DNA of 64,000 bases. Source: Sacculina carcini. Taxonomy: Eukaryota; Arthropoda; Thecostraca; Sacculinidae. This document shows positions 45,731 through 58,258 of the stretch, piece by piece. The translations under genes were made by a program, and so were the position numbers. Below the pieces are notes generated by a model, which saw only the letters and a program-made list of their open reading frames with translations, had not been told where the DNA came from and did not search any database. Each line of letters opens with the position of its first letter. Position 1 is the stretch's first letter. Location of the stretch: the NCBI GenBank assembly GCA_916048095.2, contig OU696570.1:7568928-7632927 (forward strand), given 5' to 3'.

Positions 45731-47404
45731 GCCACAGCGCCTATCCGCGAACTGTTGAATAAAAACGTAGAGTGGCATTGGGATGAGGTGCAAACGCAAG
45801 CGTTCGAAGCAACAAAGAAAGTTCTCACATCGCCAACGATTCTTGATTTCTACGATCCGAAACATTCAAAAACACACTCCCCTTTTGTCTCCCCCTCGTC
45901 ACCAGCATCTACATAGTGGCAAATCACAGAGTTGCCAACCACCATACATATATGTTTGTCGCAATGTGAACGGCACCAGATGTAACGGTCACAGCACCAA
46001 TTGTAACAGTCACGCCACCTGATGTATCAGAGATGCTGGTGTTGTTGTATATGTATGGGGATTTATTGCTGTTCTCTGTTATGGCGCGTGAATTCGTGGA
46101 GCAGGCCTCGTATGCCGTATATGCCGCGATAACTCTTGTTGTCCGATTCTAAATCACAGTAAAATTGAAGAAGAGTTGTATTGTGTCTAACCTTTACTTA
46201 ACTCCTAGCCTAGTCTTATTCTGTTTCCTAGTCTCCTAATTTTAATAGTGTTTAGTCTCCGTCTCTACTGTTCACTCCTGACACTCACTTCTTACATAGT
46301 GACCCTATTGTTTCTGTGTACCCAGTGTACCCTATTGTTTCTGGTAATGGTGAAATCCATCCGCTTATATACTGATAACTAGCGCCTCCTACTACATTGC
46401 TCAGCTCAAGCTGTAAATGACCTCATTAATTAAGTAGACACCTAATACTTTGGCAAGCGCTCGTATCCATGCCAGTTACTACGCAAGCAGTTTTTATGTC
46501 ACTAAGAGCATCTGGCAATAATCAGTCTTGGTACCAGCTGGCGCGGAGATAAATATGTGTATGCATGCTCAAGACCCACGCCCTGGTCGACTACTACTGC
46601 TTACATGCAAATTAACTTAAACCCTGACACGCAAGCTATTTAGTTGACAAGGACAACTGTATATATGCGTGTGCACGACCGACTTTCTGGTCTCTAACCC
46701 CTATCCTTTAAACTTTAGCTACAATACTATTAAAAATAGTGCAGAACGGAAAACAACTTGGGAAAAATGTACATAGTAATAATTATATATAAAAAACAGA
46801 ATAAATCGTATGTATGTAGAATGATTGCCAATACCCTTATATGAACCTGAGTTAGGCTTATATTATCTCAAAACGCGACACGAACAAAATACATGTACGA
46901 ACACCATCACAAGATCAAAAGAAAACCAGACAGACAATGACGACCCATTTCTCAATGAAAACAAAGCAAAACGCAACGAAGCTAATTCAGATATTTACAT
47001 AAATTACTCACTACAATCACCGCCACTCTCAAAAGAAAATGTTGACACGAATCAACACCATCTATCGTATTGACATCCATTGCATATATACATCACAAAA
47101 CAGGATAAAACCCAATGCAACGCGATTATAATTCAGGGCGAATGTCGACACCCTATCCTGGCTCTATAACATTGATATATACTGGATGCATCAATCACAT
47201 ACATGGATCAACTACAAATACACGTTATAAAACCTTAAGGCACCTAGCGCAATAGTCTATAACAATCATCGTCAGTAGCAATCTGCAACACAAAACGTAA
47301 AACACCGTCCAACAATCGGCGTATACGAGCAGCAGCCCCAGGAGTTAATACTGTAAAACGTATACGAAAAAAATCATACACCAGCAAAAATCAAGGAACG
47401 CAAT
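45731..47404 (+). other. Non-coding stretch between Gypsy-kin fossils
   Basis: No gene recognised. The first 130 bp may still belong to the preceding RT fossil. ACCCTATTGTTTCT is duplicated at about 46301-46340. The rest is AT-rich without clear repeats. Confidence 0.45.
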
Positions 47405-49790
47405 CTAAGCTAGCATTCATGATCCGCCAAATATTTTGGAGGTCGTATATTTCGGGTAGAACGCCTGAGCACCACGGACGACTCTGGTTGAGCAGACAGA
47501 AATCTAATTGACACGTTGACCTCAGCAACACCCTCTTTACCAGATGCACTATCGTTAGCATGTTCGTCAACTAGGGTAAGTCGTTCTGAGACATTATCCG
47601 TAGAAGGAACGATTCTTGACTCGACTGGAATGCCCTCGTCTCCGCCTCTTTCGAGTGATGGCAATACTGGGTCATGTACGTCCTTAAATGGAGCAGTGTC
47701 ATTCCAAGTGGTAGGCACTGGTCCCTCCTGCGACTGCCCTGCCGGAGTCAAATGCCTCAACGACACAAGTGGTTCTCGTCCGTTCGGTAAGCGCACTTTA
47801 GCATAGGATGGGTTCAAATCAATAGTATGAACTTCCTACAACGCCGGGTCATATTTACTGTTGCTCTTACGACATTTTAAAAGTGCCGACTTGGCAGCCA
47901 AGATCTACGTTGGCAATTGTTGGCCACTAGCCGAACTACGTTCGTGGCGAAAAAACAGTTCATGGTGCGCTGCATTAGTCGCTGTACACAAAAGTGACCT
48001 CATAGAGTGCAGCACAACGGGCAGCACCTGCTCCCAACAACTTAACTTTATTCCGCGAGAGTGATATGTCATCTGAATTTTGTTCCACAGTTCACCATTA
48101 TAGCCATTTTGTTATAGCGTTCTACCTGGCCGTTTCCTTGAGGGTCATACGGCGTCGTAAGCATCTGCGCTATATTGCTGGATAGTAAAAACTCCCGAGA
48201 GACCCGAGACGAAAACCCATTTCCTCGATCAGAATGGACACACTCAGGCATGCCGAAAACAGAAAATAATGTCGTCAGACAGCTATTAGCCGATTCCGAA
48301 AAGGTGTTTGTTGTCCCAAAAGCAAATGGAAGCCGGGAGTAATTTTTGTATTCACTTTTAAGTATTATTTAAGCTGACGGTAAGGGACCCTTAAAATCTA
48401 TGTTGAGTTTCTGGATTGGACGTGTACTTTTAATCAGATAATTAGTTGTTTTTACAAAACGCGGTTTGAACATAGCACAAGTTTTACATACACCGACGGT
48501 ATTCTTGACATCTAAAGCAAAGGGCAAATTTCTAGATTTGACGAAATGCCATAACCTCGAAATTCCGGGATGGCATAAATTATCATAAAGTGTAGACAAT
48601 TCATCGACTGAAGGGACTGAAGCAGTGGACTGAAGCAGCAATATTCACCCTGGATATCATGTTAGCAGCAGTATTTAGCGTTCCAGGTATATTTGAAAGT
48701 TCATAACTATAGCTAGCAAGTTCTAGTCTCCACCCAGCTATATTATCATTCAATATTTTCCCTCTGCCAAGTTTGTCAAACATAAAAGACATTGATCTCT
48801 TATCCGTAATTAGTTTGAAATGTTGACCGATAAGTAACTGCCGTCATCGCCTAATGGATTATACGATTGCAGCAGCTTCCTTCTCTATAGAATAGTGCCG
48901 TTTCTCAGAGTGATTCAACGTCCTAGAAAAAAAGCTACCAGCTTCCCATTTTGAGATATTGTCGCTGCTAAAGTATTGTCTGAATCATCTGTCTCTACCA
49001 CGAACTGAGCACAATCATCCAGTGGAGCAAGTATCGCTTTAGCAATATCCTATTGTATTAATTTATACGCCAAGACAGCCGTGACGGACAGAGGATTTAG
49101 CATCAACCAAATCCTATAGCATATCATCCTATTGCGACCAAATCCCATATAATCAAATTGCATTTAGCATCGACCAAATCCTTCAATTTTTCCGAGAACG
49201 ACGGTATCCACTTTGAATACTGCGAAAGCATGCCTACGGCGCGTTTCAATGATTTGGCTTCATTTGGCTCCGGCAGATCCATCAAGGTTCTTAAACGTTC
49301 CGGATTTGGACGTATAGTGCCCTCCTCAATGACCTGGCCAATAATAGTTGCCGATTTGGCATTGAATTTGCATTTTTCATAATTTACTGTGAAACGGTAT
49401 CTTAATGGCTTTCATGATTATTTCTAGATTGGTGTCATGCTCTATCTGAGTAGTTCCGCCAACCACAACACCATCTACATACGCAAAGGTATCACGAATG
49501 TCCTCATTCAGTATCAGATCATTGAACACCTTCTGAAAACAGGCAACGCCATTGGTTACGCCATGCTGTATTCTTTGGAGCTCAAACAGCCTGCCATCTG
49601 CTTCGAATGTTGTATATTTACAATCATCAGGATGCAGGGCAATCTGGTGATAGGCTTCACGAAGATCTATCGTGCTGAAATGCGAGTACTTAGAAACTTT
49701 CTCAAATATTTCATTAATACGAGGCAAAGGGTAGGCGTTCAACTCAGTTAATCGATTGATGGCTTGGGAGAAATCTATCACCATCCGCCG
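47405..49790 (-). mobile_element. Gypsy-type fossil, reverse strand
   Basis: Reverse-strand remains of pol: reverse transcriptase (MVIDFSQAINRLTELNAYPL, FSTIDLREAYHQIAL, TFAYVDGVVVGG, about 49.4-49.8 kb), an RNase H remnant (about 48.6-48.8 kb), integrase zinc finger (NLCHPGISRLWHFVKSRNLP) and core (NIDFKGPLPSA, CVHSDRGNGFSS, about 48.1-48.6 kb), and a C-terminal region with VSLRHLTPAG (about 47.4-47.8 kb). The integrase blocks closely match those of the element at 37855-41967, so they are related. No LTRs or gag were found. Old, with many breaks. Confidence 0.75.
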
Positions 49791-49962
49791 TTTAAAATTT
49801 CATTGACGACAACCAGCACTTGAGCTCGTCATGGACTGGATCTAGGTATGATCTAGGTAGGACACTTGTGAAGTGTTTTTGCGTAGTCAGCAAGCTGGAT
49901 GTGTATTGTCAACTTTAATATATATATGTCTGTCTAACTTTCCAACAAGCTATTTCGGCATC
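49791..49962 (+). other. Junction region
   Basis: Short stretch with an ATCTAGGTA duplication (about 49840-49860). No gene. Confidence 0.4.
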
Positions 49963-52367
49963 ATGGAGACGCTCAAGATGACCGACATTGTGACAAAGTT
50001 CGACGAAGCAGGTGATCTAGAAACATGGCTGGACAAGCTGAAGCTGGCGGCGAATCTGAAAGGCATAAGTGATGCTGGTGGAATTTTGCCATTGTTTCTG
50101 GAAGGACGAGCCTTCCGAGTTTACCAACAAATGGCAAACAACGAGAAAAGGTACGACTTTATAGTATCGGAACTGCGAAAAACTTTCGGTATGACCGCTT
50201 GCACAGCATACAACAAGTTCATTTGTCGGACGTTGCAAGATGATGAGACTCTTGAAGATTTCATGTCAGAACTAAAGTCGTTGCCAAGACTATTTCAGCG
50301 CATAGTAGCGATTCTTGGGTAGCGTGCCAGTTTTTGAATAGTCTGCCATTGAAAATGCACCGGCGACCACAGTGCGTAGAAATAATTATCCGATAAAAGA
50401 ACATGATAGCAAGGTGTTCGAGGATGAAGTTCAAGGCTGGATCGATGACGGTATCTTGCAGGAGTACAATCGAACTTTACACGGCGACATCGAGGGAACC
50501 ATTCCGTTGATGGCGGTTCGCCAGGATAAAAAGAATTTACTTTCCGTGGTAAACAATATGTAATGACACGACTAGGTTTCGGACTGAGCATAGGACCTAA
50601 GGTAATGATCATGATTGTTGATCATGTATTGAAAAAATGTCGTGTGCAAGGAGCTGTCGATCATTACATTGACGATATCGTAGTCAAAACAGATGAGATG
50701 AGTGTCACCGAAGTGCGAACTTTGCTAACTTCATTTGGCTTGGAGACCAAGCAGGAGGAAAATTTAGATGGCGCCCGTGTTCTCGGTCTGCGAGTCAAGA
50801 AGCTCGGTGACACATTCCACTGGTCAAGAGACGGTAGTCTACCCGTAATTCCTAATGAATTGACGAGGCGCGCCCTCAATTCTATTTGCGGACATTGGTT
50901 GGGTCATTTCCCAGTTACAGGATGGTTGAGGGTCGTGTGCAGCTGGTTGCGACGCGAGTCCTGTGGTGACGAAGCTGGGTGGGACAACGCTGTGGGACCC
51001 CATATCAAACGAGTCGTTGAGCTCATCTACGAACGATTAAAAATTAATGACCCAGTGAACGGCAAATGGAACATTGTTGGACAACAAGGTACTGTGTGGA
51101 CAGACGCTAGTGATAGCGCGTTAGGTGTGGTATTGACAATTGGTGGAGTGGTGGCTGAGGATGGATCTTGGTTAAGGAAAAAACACGATTCATCTCATGT
51201 CAATGTTGCAGAACTCGATGCTGCAAGTAAGGGAATAATCATGTGTAATAAGTGGAATTTGAATAATGTAGAATTGATTACTGATTCTTCAACAGTGAAG
51301 GGGTGGCTGAGTAGTGTCGTTGAAAGGTATCACAGGCCTCGCACTCACGGAATGTCCGAGATGCTCATACCTCGCCCGTTGGATGTATTGCGACAGCTTA
51401 TGGATATCTATCAACTCAATGTGACGGTGAAGCTGATCTCATCACAGCGGAATTTGGCAGATAATATGTCGCTAATTTTGAAAGAATTTTCAACTGTCTT
51501 GCGCAAAAATTGTATATGTTTTTCGGGTGTTTCAGAACGAGTCACCGAAGTGCATCAGGAACACATCAGGTCACCTGGGAGTTGACAGAACTCTAGAGCT
51601 GATGAAAGCAGATGGGAAGTCAGTTCCGAGGTCAGTTGTTGATTCAGTCATAGAAAAGTGTGATCGCTGCATTATTATTGATCCTGCACCGCGTGAAAAG
51701 TGGCACAAGGGAAAGATATCGTGTGATAACGTATGAATGCGAAGCAGATGAAGCCCATGCAATGTTGTGCATATAGACATCAGGGTAATGGAATCATCGA
51801 GCGTATACATATAACGATAAAGCGTATGGTGGAGCGGTCGAATAGTTGTGTCGCTGATATGGTGTTTTGGTACAACGCAACAACAAGCAGCGCTACTGGC
51901 GAGGTGCCCTTCGTCAGAATGTTTGGGTCGTTACCAAAAATTCTTGGCTTGACCGACAGCAGACGACCAGAGACCTCAAGCTTCACACAAAGCTGGACCG
52001 AGGAACAAGACAGTTCCGAGTCTACCTCAATTCGTGTCAGTGATAAGGGAAGCCTAGCCAGCCCTCGTGTACAAGTCACTGGAGTGGGCCTCACAGAGTG
52101 TCTTGTGTGCCCAACAGCTGGTTAGTTGACATTGGAGATGGCGTGAACCGGCATATATGTCATGTGCAGCGAGTGAATGAGGACGGCAAAAATACAGATG
52201 ACGGAGACGACCGCGGCTGTCGCTCAGAAAACAGCCGTAGTGAAAATGTTGAACATGACGGAGGGTGGCGACACAGGCTGCGAGATCGTGCCGAAATTCG
52301 AGTTCCATTGCGCTACAGGGACTGAATCTCAACAGACTGACCGGCGGCGAAACTGACTTGGGGCGGT
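49963..52367 (+). mobile_element. LTR-retroelement kin fossil, forward strand
   Basis: Forward parts: a gag-like region starting METLKMTDIVTKFDEAGDLETW (about 49.96-50.3 kb), an RT with HYIDDIVVK (about 50.67 kb), a region with GARVLGLRVKK and GHFPVTGWLRVVCSWL, RNase H (VWTDASDSALGVVL, AELDAASKGI), integrase zinc finger (SGHLGVDRTLELM, CDRC) and a C-terminal core part (RHQGNGIIERIHITIKRMV). The RT type is a distinct Ty3-like lineage, unlike the other Gypsy fossils here. A purine-rich GGGGCGG before TGTTATTTT near 52367 may mark a 3' LTR, but I found no second copy. Broken, with several breaks. Confidence 0.65.
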
Positions 52368-52760
52368 GTTATTTTATATGATGTCTCAATATTTGATGTC
52401 TTTTTTATATTTTATATGTTTCTTCGGTCATTGCTCCGGCTGGTCCAGTGTGGCGAAGGACATCATCCATTGATTATACCGTAACAGCACGGGTGTATTC
52501 AGTTACTCGAATTTTCACCAATCCCATGTCAGACCATACCGCGTGAATTTTTCCATCTGTTCTCATTTGCCTCAAGTCATACATCAGCTTGCTGTTTTTT
52601 CTCGTCAAATGATCGTTAACAAAAATGGGCCCAGAGTGATTTCCGTGTATCTGTATCTGACGTGTATCTGTTTCTGTGTGCGTGCTGCAGCTTATTTAAG
52701 TTTGGCGTTCACATCCCCATGAAGAATTTCAGTAATAACTAGGGCTATCAAAAAGTAACC
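52368..52760 (+). other. Unassigned stretch, possibly an LTR
   Basis: No coding sequence recognised. It starts TGTTATTTTATATG directly after a purine-rich tract, as a 3' LTR would, but no partner copy is seen upstream. Confidence 0.35.
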
Positions 52761-52984
52761 TGTAGGAACGCCTACAGTAACGAGTAAGTAACACACACGA
52801 GCTGCAACGTACAACTGGTGTATTTACAGAAGCACAAAGTGTTGTTGTCTTTACACTTTCACATTTGGCGCACACAAGGTATAACAGAATAATAAAACAG
52901 AAACAGAATAATAAAACAGATACAATATAACAATTACATGATATATAAACATTAAATAAATAGAAATAACAGACGGCGGCCAAA
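52761..52984 (-). repeat. LTR of the mag-like fossil (3' LTR in element sense)
   Basis: About 224 bp beginning TGTAGGAACGCCTACAG. Contains a CAGAATAATAAAA duplication. Preceded by AACC. Confidence 0.9.
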
Positions 52985-53009
52985 GCCCCCTTCAGGTGCA
53001 AGGCACCGA

Positions 53010-56000
53010 TTACCGATAGCGTCTTGGGACGCGAACCAGTCGGGCGCGCCGTGACCACACAATTCTGTCTGGACACTGTGTGAGAGATGGTTCAGCTGGA
53101 ATGGGAGGTGTCTGAGTCGTTGAAGTGGCTGCTGGTGTTCCGTCCGTAAGAGCCGATGCCGAAGCAGGAGAGGGCGCGTCCCTGTTCTCCGAGAATGCTG
53201 GTTTCAGCCGGTCAAGGGCGACGGTGTCTAGTCTTCCGTTGATGTCCAGGACAAAAGCTTTGTCACCCCGCTTGATTACAGCATATGGAGCACGGTAAGG
53301 TGGTGTCAAAGGAGGGCGTACAGCATCGACGCGGACAAATACGTGTGTCGCTGTTTTCAGCGGCTGCGAGACAAATGGGCGTTCGGCGTCAGAACTCCGA
53401 TGCCAGGATGTTGGTGTCGGTCGCAGCTTGGAGATGGAAGTTGCCAGTTGTCGAGCAGTCTCACAAGCCGGCGCTGAAGTCGTTTGAGAGAAGAACTGGC
53501 CCGGCAGACGCATTTTCTCTCCCAAGACAAGCTCTGCTGAAGACGAGTTGATGTCTGGTTTGTAAGAAGCTCGCATGCCTTTCAGCACAACAGGTAAAGC
53601 GATGAGCCAGTTTGTGGACCTCTCCAGTGCAGCGGTGAGAGACGCCTTCAATTGACAATGTATCCACTCCACCAATCCGTTCTGCTGAGGAGAATACGCG
53701 CATGTTGTTTTGTGAGCCACTCCCAGGATGGACCAGAACTCTGACCACAGATCAGATACGAACTGTCGTCCGCGATCTGATGTGATGCACAAGCACATGC
53801 CGAAACGTGAAGTCCATTCCAGCAGTGCACGTGCGCACGAAGCAGCCGATGCGTCCGTCATTGGCACAGCATATGGGTAGCGTGTGTACCTGTCGACGAT
53901 AGTAAACAGGTAATGGTACCCGTTTGCTTCAGGAAGCACCGACGATGTAAACGTGCAGGGCCTCAAATCGGCCGGACGGTGTGGCAGGACGACGCAGAGC
54001 CGAGCGCTGATGACGACCGACCTTGCACTGCTGACAAGGGACACAGTTCTTCGCCCAGGTTGAAACCTTTGATCCGATGCGTTTGAAAACAAAGCGCTCG
54101 GAAATCAAGCGACGTGTTGCTCGTGCACTAGGATGGTGCATGTTGTGAAATGAACAGAAGATATCGTGCTGGAGCGACTCAGGTACAAGAGGACGATCAA
54201 CACCATTAGACACGTCAACTAGCAGGCCACCCGGGACACCCTCGACCTCTCGACGTTCAATACAAAGCGACGTGGAGGCGGCGAGTTCAGAAACGTCCGC
54301 GGCACCTTGCTGCGCGATGGCGATCCTTCTGATGTCCAGACCTTGCTGAGCGACGATATCAAGCTGTGAGACCTGGTATTCCGTGACGGAGACCGGTGGT
54401 CGAATCAGGTAATCAGACACCGCGTTGTCTCGGCCGCTAATGTGTCTGATGTCGGTGGAGAATTCACTGATGAAAGTCAGTTGACGCTGTACACGTGCCG
54501 AACGCTCGGACATACTCGTGAACGCGTGCGTCAACGGCTTGTGATCTGTCCACAGCTGCAGTTCTGGACGACCTTCAAGCAAATGCCTGAAACGCTTCAA
54601 GACGCTGAAAATGGCAAACAGCTCCTTGTCTCCTGTGCACCATCTCAGCTGGGCACCGGCCAACACACGAGAATGGTATGCCAGAGGCACCCATCTGCCT
54701 TTCTGCAGCTGCAAAATGACTGCGCCGACGGCGTGGTCCGATGCGTCCGCGACGACTTTTGTGATGGCGTCGTGTCGAGGGTACGCAAGCTGGGATACGG
54801 CGGCCAGCGCAGAATTGGATTTCTCGAAGGCTGCTGTTTGGCGCGGACCCCAGGAAAACCCGCGCTTCGCGTTCGCCGTGTCATGAAGTGGCTGCAGAAT
54901 CGACGCTAGATTAGGGATGAACCGATGAAAGAAGTTCACCATGCCCAGGTATTTTCTGCAATCGGCTGGATCTCGTGGCGGCGGCATGGACAGCAAATCT
55001 TCCACTTTGTCGGGAAGAGGTGCAATGCCACGGGCGGACACCTCCATGCCAAGGAAGCGGACCTTGCTGACGCCAAAAACACACATCTCCGGTTTGACAG
55101 CCAACCCAGCTTTGCTCAGACGGCGAAAAAGCTCCTGCAGGTCCCTGCGGTGAGTTGCAGCATCGGGCGAGTAGATGAAAATGTCGTCTAGGTAACAGTA
55201 CACCCGCGGCATTCCCCTGAGAACCGTGTCCATCAACCTCTGAAACGTCTGTGCCGCGTTGCAGAGACCGAAGGGCATGCGGGTGTACTGAAACAGCCCG
55301 AAGGGAGTGGTAATGGCTGTCTTATCTTGGTCGTCTTTATGCACAGGAACCTGAGCAAATGCTCTTGGCAGATCGACTGTACTGAAAATGGCGGCACCTG
55401 AGAGACGATCAGCGAAGGTCTGCATGTGCGGCACATGATATCTGTCTGGGACAGTGATGGCGTTGAGGCGTTCGTAACACCCAACCATTCTGAACGAAGC
55501 GCCACCATCCTTCTGGACCAGGTGGATTGGGCTCGACCATGAAGAAGATGATGGTACCAGGATGCCACGTTCCACTAGCTCATCGAGCTCCCGCTTGGCG
55601 GCCGCTAGCTTGGCCGGCATGAGACGTCGTGGTCTAGCAAACACCGGGTTGCCGCGAGTGATGATGCGGTGTTTCACAACGGGTACGGATACCACAGGAA
55701 ACCCTGTTGGTTGAGCTGTGAGTTTCAAAAACTCGCTCGACCGACGAACATCAGCAAACCCTTCGCCGTCCTGCTCTCGTCGCTGGACGGCGCTGACATG
55801 AACTATGACTGGATACCGGTCGGTGGGTTGAGCTGAACTGCTGGTTGACAAGAAGGTGGCGCTGTCGAACAGCCGATGTTTTGTCATATCGACCATGAGG
55901 CCGAATTCCCGCAAAAAGTCAGCACCGAGGATTGGAGTCGGAACAGCCGCCACAAAAAAACCAAACGAGTACACTCGGCCAAGACCTAAGTCTACATCCA

Positions 56001-56259
56001 CACGGTGGTTTACCTTGTAGACAGATATGGAGGTACCATTGGCGGCGCGGAGTACCGGCTGACTCAATGCGGCTGAACATCCCGAGGGGGCCGGCAGTAA
56101 CGATACCTCCGACCCGCTGTCCACCAGATATCTACGGCCTGTGAGATCCGTAACAAATAAAAGACGGCACTTCTTACGGCAGTCGTGGACCGTCATTACC
56201 GCCGGCTGCCGCTGTCGTTTCCCGGCACGTCTGCGTGGAAAGTGCACGATCCCAGGCAA
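53010..56259 (-). pseudogene. pol region of the mag-like Gypsy fossil
   Basis: Domains in order on the element strand: aspartic protease (YLVDSGSEVSLLPAP, about 56.1 kb), reverse transcriptase (FSTVDLPRAFAQVPV, FGLCNAAQTFQRLM and YCYLDDIFIYS, about 55.2-55.4 kb), RNase H (KVVADASDHAVGAVIL, about 54.75 kb), the integrase zinc-binding region (HNMHHPSARATRRLI, CVPCQQCK, about 54.0-54.15 kb), integrase core (TIVDRYTRYPYAVPM, CITSDRGRQFVSDLW, about 53.7-53.9 kb) and a C-terminal tail near 53.0-53.4 kb. In the living family this polyprotein matures the particle, copies the RNA and integrates the DNA. All catalytic blocks are recognisable. Confidence 0.88.
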
Positions 56260-56975
56260 CGACGCGCAGTGGGTCCATATTTACGGTGTAGACGGCACCA
56301 GCGATTAACGAAGTCGTTCACAGATGGCTGGGCTGCTTGCGGTTGTCTCTGACGACTGGGACGCTGACGAGGACCTGTGGTAGCGGCAACAAGATGGTTC
56401 TCCGGCTCATCAGTCGCAGGAGCAGCAGCTTCACTGACCACCTGGGCCGTGAACACTGCAGAAGACACAGCTGGCTGGTGAAAGACGTCAGCGCGAAGAG
56501 CCGCTTCACGCAAGCTCATCGTGACCAGCCACTCGCGACAAAGAAGCCGGAGATCATTTGGCACTCGGATGACAAACATCTCACGAATTATTTCGTGATC
56601 TGTATCATTCGGATACAAAGCCGCGAGGTCTCCGAAAAGCTCCGACGGTTTCCTCGAGCCAAGCTGTTGCGGCAGACTCAAGAAGCGCTGTAAGCGTTCC
56701 GCCGGAGTAAGCTGGAGACGCTGCTTTAGCCTTTCCTTCAGCTGATCGTAGCAGTCAGTGGCGAGGGGCACCTGAGTGGCCAGATCCATCACCATGCGTA
56801 AATGCGACGGAGGCAATTTGGCCAATAATTTTCGGAACATGGTGGTTTGACACGTAAGACCACCGTCGGCCATGAGGTTGTCGCACATGGCGAGCCACAC
56901 ATCCACATTCTCGCAGTCAAAAACAGGTAATTCCACCCTTACGGCGTGTATGCTACCGGTGTTAGACATCGTCAA
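56196..56975 (-). pseudogene. gag region of the mag-like Gypsy fossil
   Basis: Starts MTMSNTGSIHAVRVELPVFD. The capsid-like part contains VWLAMCDNLMADGG, ATDCYDQLKERLKQRLQL and PSELFGDLAALYP, as in mag-like and insect Gypsy gag proteins. The C-terminal part has CRLHRKYGPTARRC, a Cys/His cluster near the end. Its last 64 bp overlap the start of pol in another frame. Confidence 0.82.
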
Positions 56976-57089
56976 CGAAAGAAAAACGATGAAAAAACAC
57001 AGAACAATCAGAATGTTATTAAAAAATATATATCTACATGCAGATGATAGATATATCTATATAAAAAAATTGGAGTCGGGGTCACCATT

Positions 57090-57313
57090 TGTAGGAGCGC
57101 CTACAGTAACGAGTAAGTAACACACACGAGCTGCAACGAACAACTGGTGTATTTACAGAAGCACAAAGTGTTGTTGTCTTTACACCTTCACATTTGGCGC
57201 ACACAAGGTATAACAGAATAATAAAACAGATAGAGAATAATAAAACAGAAACAATATAACAATTACATGATATTTAACTATTAAATAAATAAAAATAACA
57301 GACGGCGGCCACA
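57090..57313 (-). repeat. LTR of the mag-like fossil (5' LTR in element sense)
   Basis: 224 bp, TGTAGGAGCGCC to GGCGGCCACA, followed by AACC. Confidence 0.9.
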
Positions 57314-57317
57314 AACC

Positions 57318-58258
57318 TAAAAATAGAAAAAGTATACTTATTTTCATGAAAAGGTAACCTAAAATATCATTGTGCTGCTTCGGAAAGGTTAAATTGTTGT
57401 TAATGCTCACAAAGCTCTATTTCTCTTCTTAGGGTTTGGTGATATTTCTACAACAAAACACCACAAAGCATCCCAATACAGGCGAAACACAATGCTAATA
57501 CATAAGTATACATTCAACAAGACAATCGAAATTATGAGCTGCATAATTATTTCATATGACAGTGAGTTGATTATTTCATGACAGTGAGACTGTGAGTGAC
57601 TGATTTGTGTCGAGTCATCACGTGATTCAGCTTGTTTCTTTGCGCCAATATATATGTCTATGTGTGCGTGAACATTGTAAGTATGTGAGTGTCCACGTCT
57701 ACATGTAACAATAATTTGCTGACTATTATTATAAGAGGGCACTGATTCGTCTCTTGTGTTCAACCGTGGGAAAGTGACACTGTCTCACGCTGCAAACATC
57801 ACAAGATATTCCCTGTCTCGTGCGTATTGACAAGTGTTAATGTGCAGTATCGAGTATAAAGAGCTCAGACGTTGCACTATCCCACGCTCCAAACATGTAC
57901 TCTGGCTCATGTGAATTTCTTAATATGAAGAGAAACAATTCAGCGTGTCCAAAAGCATATACATTAGCCAGTACCACAGAATAGAATATAATAGTAATAG
58001 CAAACAAGTTGGCAATAAATATCAAGCAAAAGTAAACTTAGTAAGCAATATACATGTGTGAGCAAGCAAATGTAAAATTTTGACAGCCAAACAAATTGGA
58101 CTGTTTTCATCTTCAGAGCTTATATATCATCCAATTGTCCTTCTTTTCATCTTCCTCGATACAGAACTAGTTAATCTTTTGTACTTGCCTGTATCCCATT
58201 GTTGTCTGATTTTGCGGGGTTTCTTGTTTGTGTTCGTTATCATGCATTCTCAGGAGAG
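57318..58258 (+). other. Non-coding stretch before the P-type transposase
   Basis: No gene recognised in about 940 bp. It may include the 5' end of the P-type transposon whose THAP exon begins at 58259, but I could not find its terminal inverted repeat. Confidence 0.4.

Larger units (their letters stand above)
52761..57313 (-). mobile_element. Gypsy (mag-like) LTR retroelement fossil, nearly whole
   Basis: A reverse-strand Ty3/Gypsy element of 4.55 kb with LTRs of about 224 bp and AACC at both flanks (52757-52760 and 57314-57317). Just inside the 5' LTR the element strand reads TGGTGACCCCGACTCC, a typical tRNA primer-binding site for mag-like elements. Gag lies at about 56.2-57.0 kb and pol at about 53.0-56.3 kb, with all of protease, RT, RNase H and integrase. 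The LTRs differ at about 4-5%. It looks nearly whole, with perhaps one break. gag and pol overlap in different frames, as in families that use translational frameshifting. Confidence 0.92.

Noticed and set aside
46015-46450. Possible solo LTR
   Set aside because: Starts with TGATGTATC but has no partner copy, clear end or target duplication.
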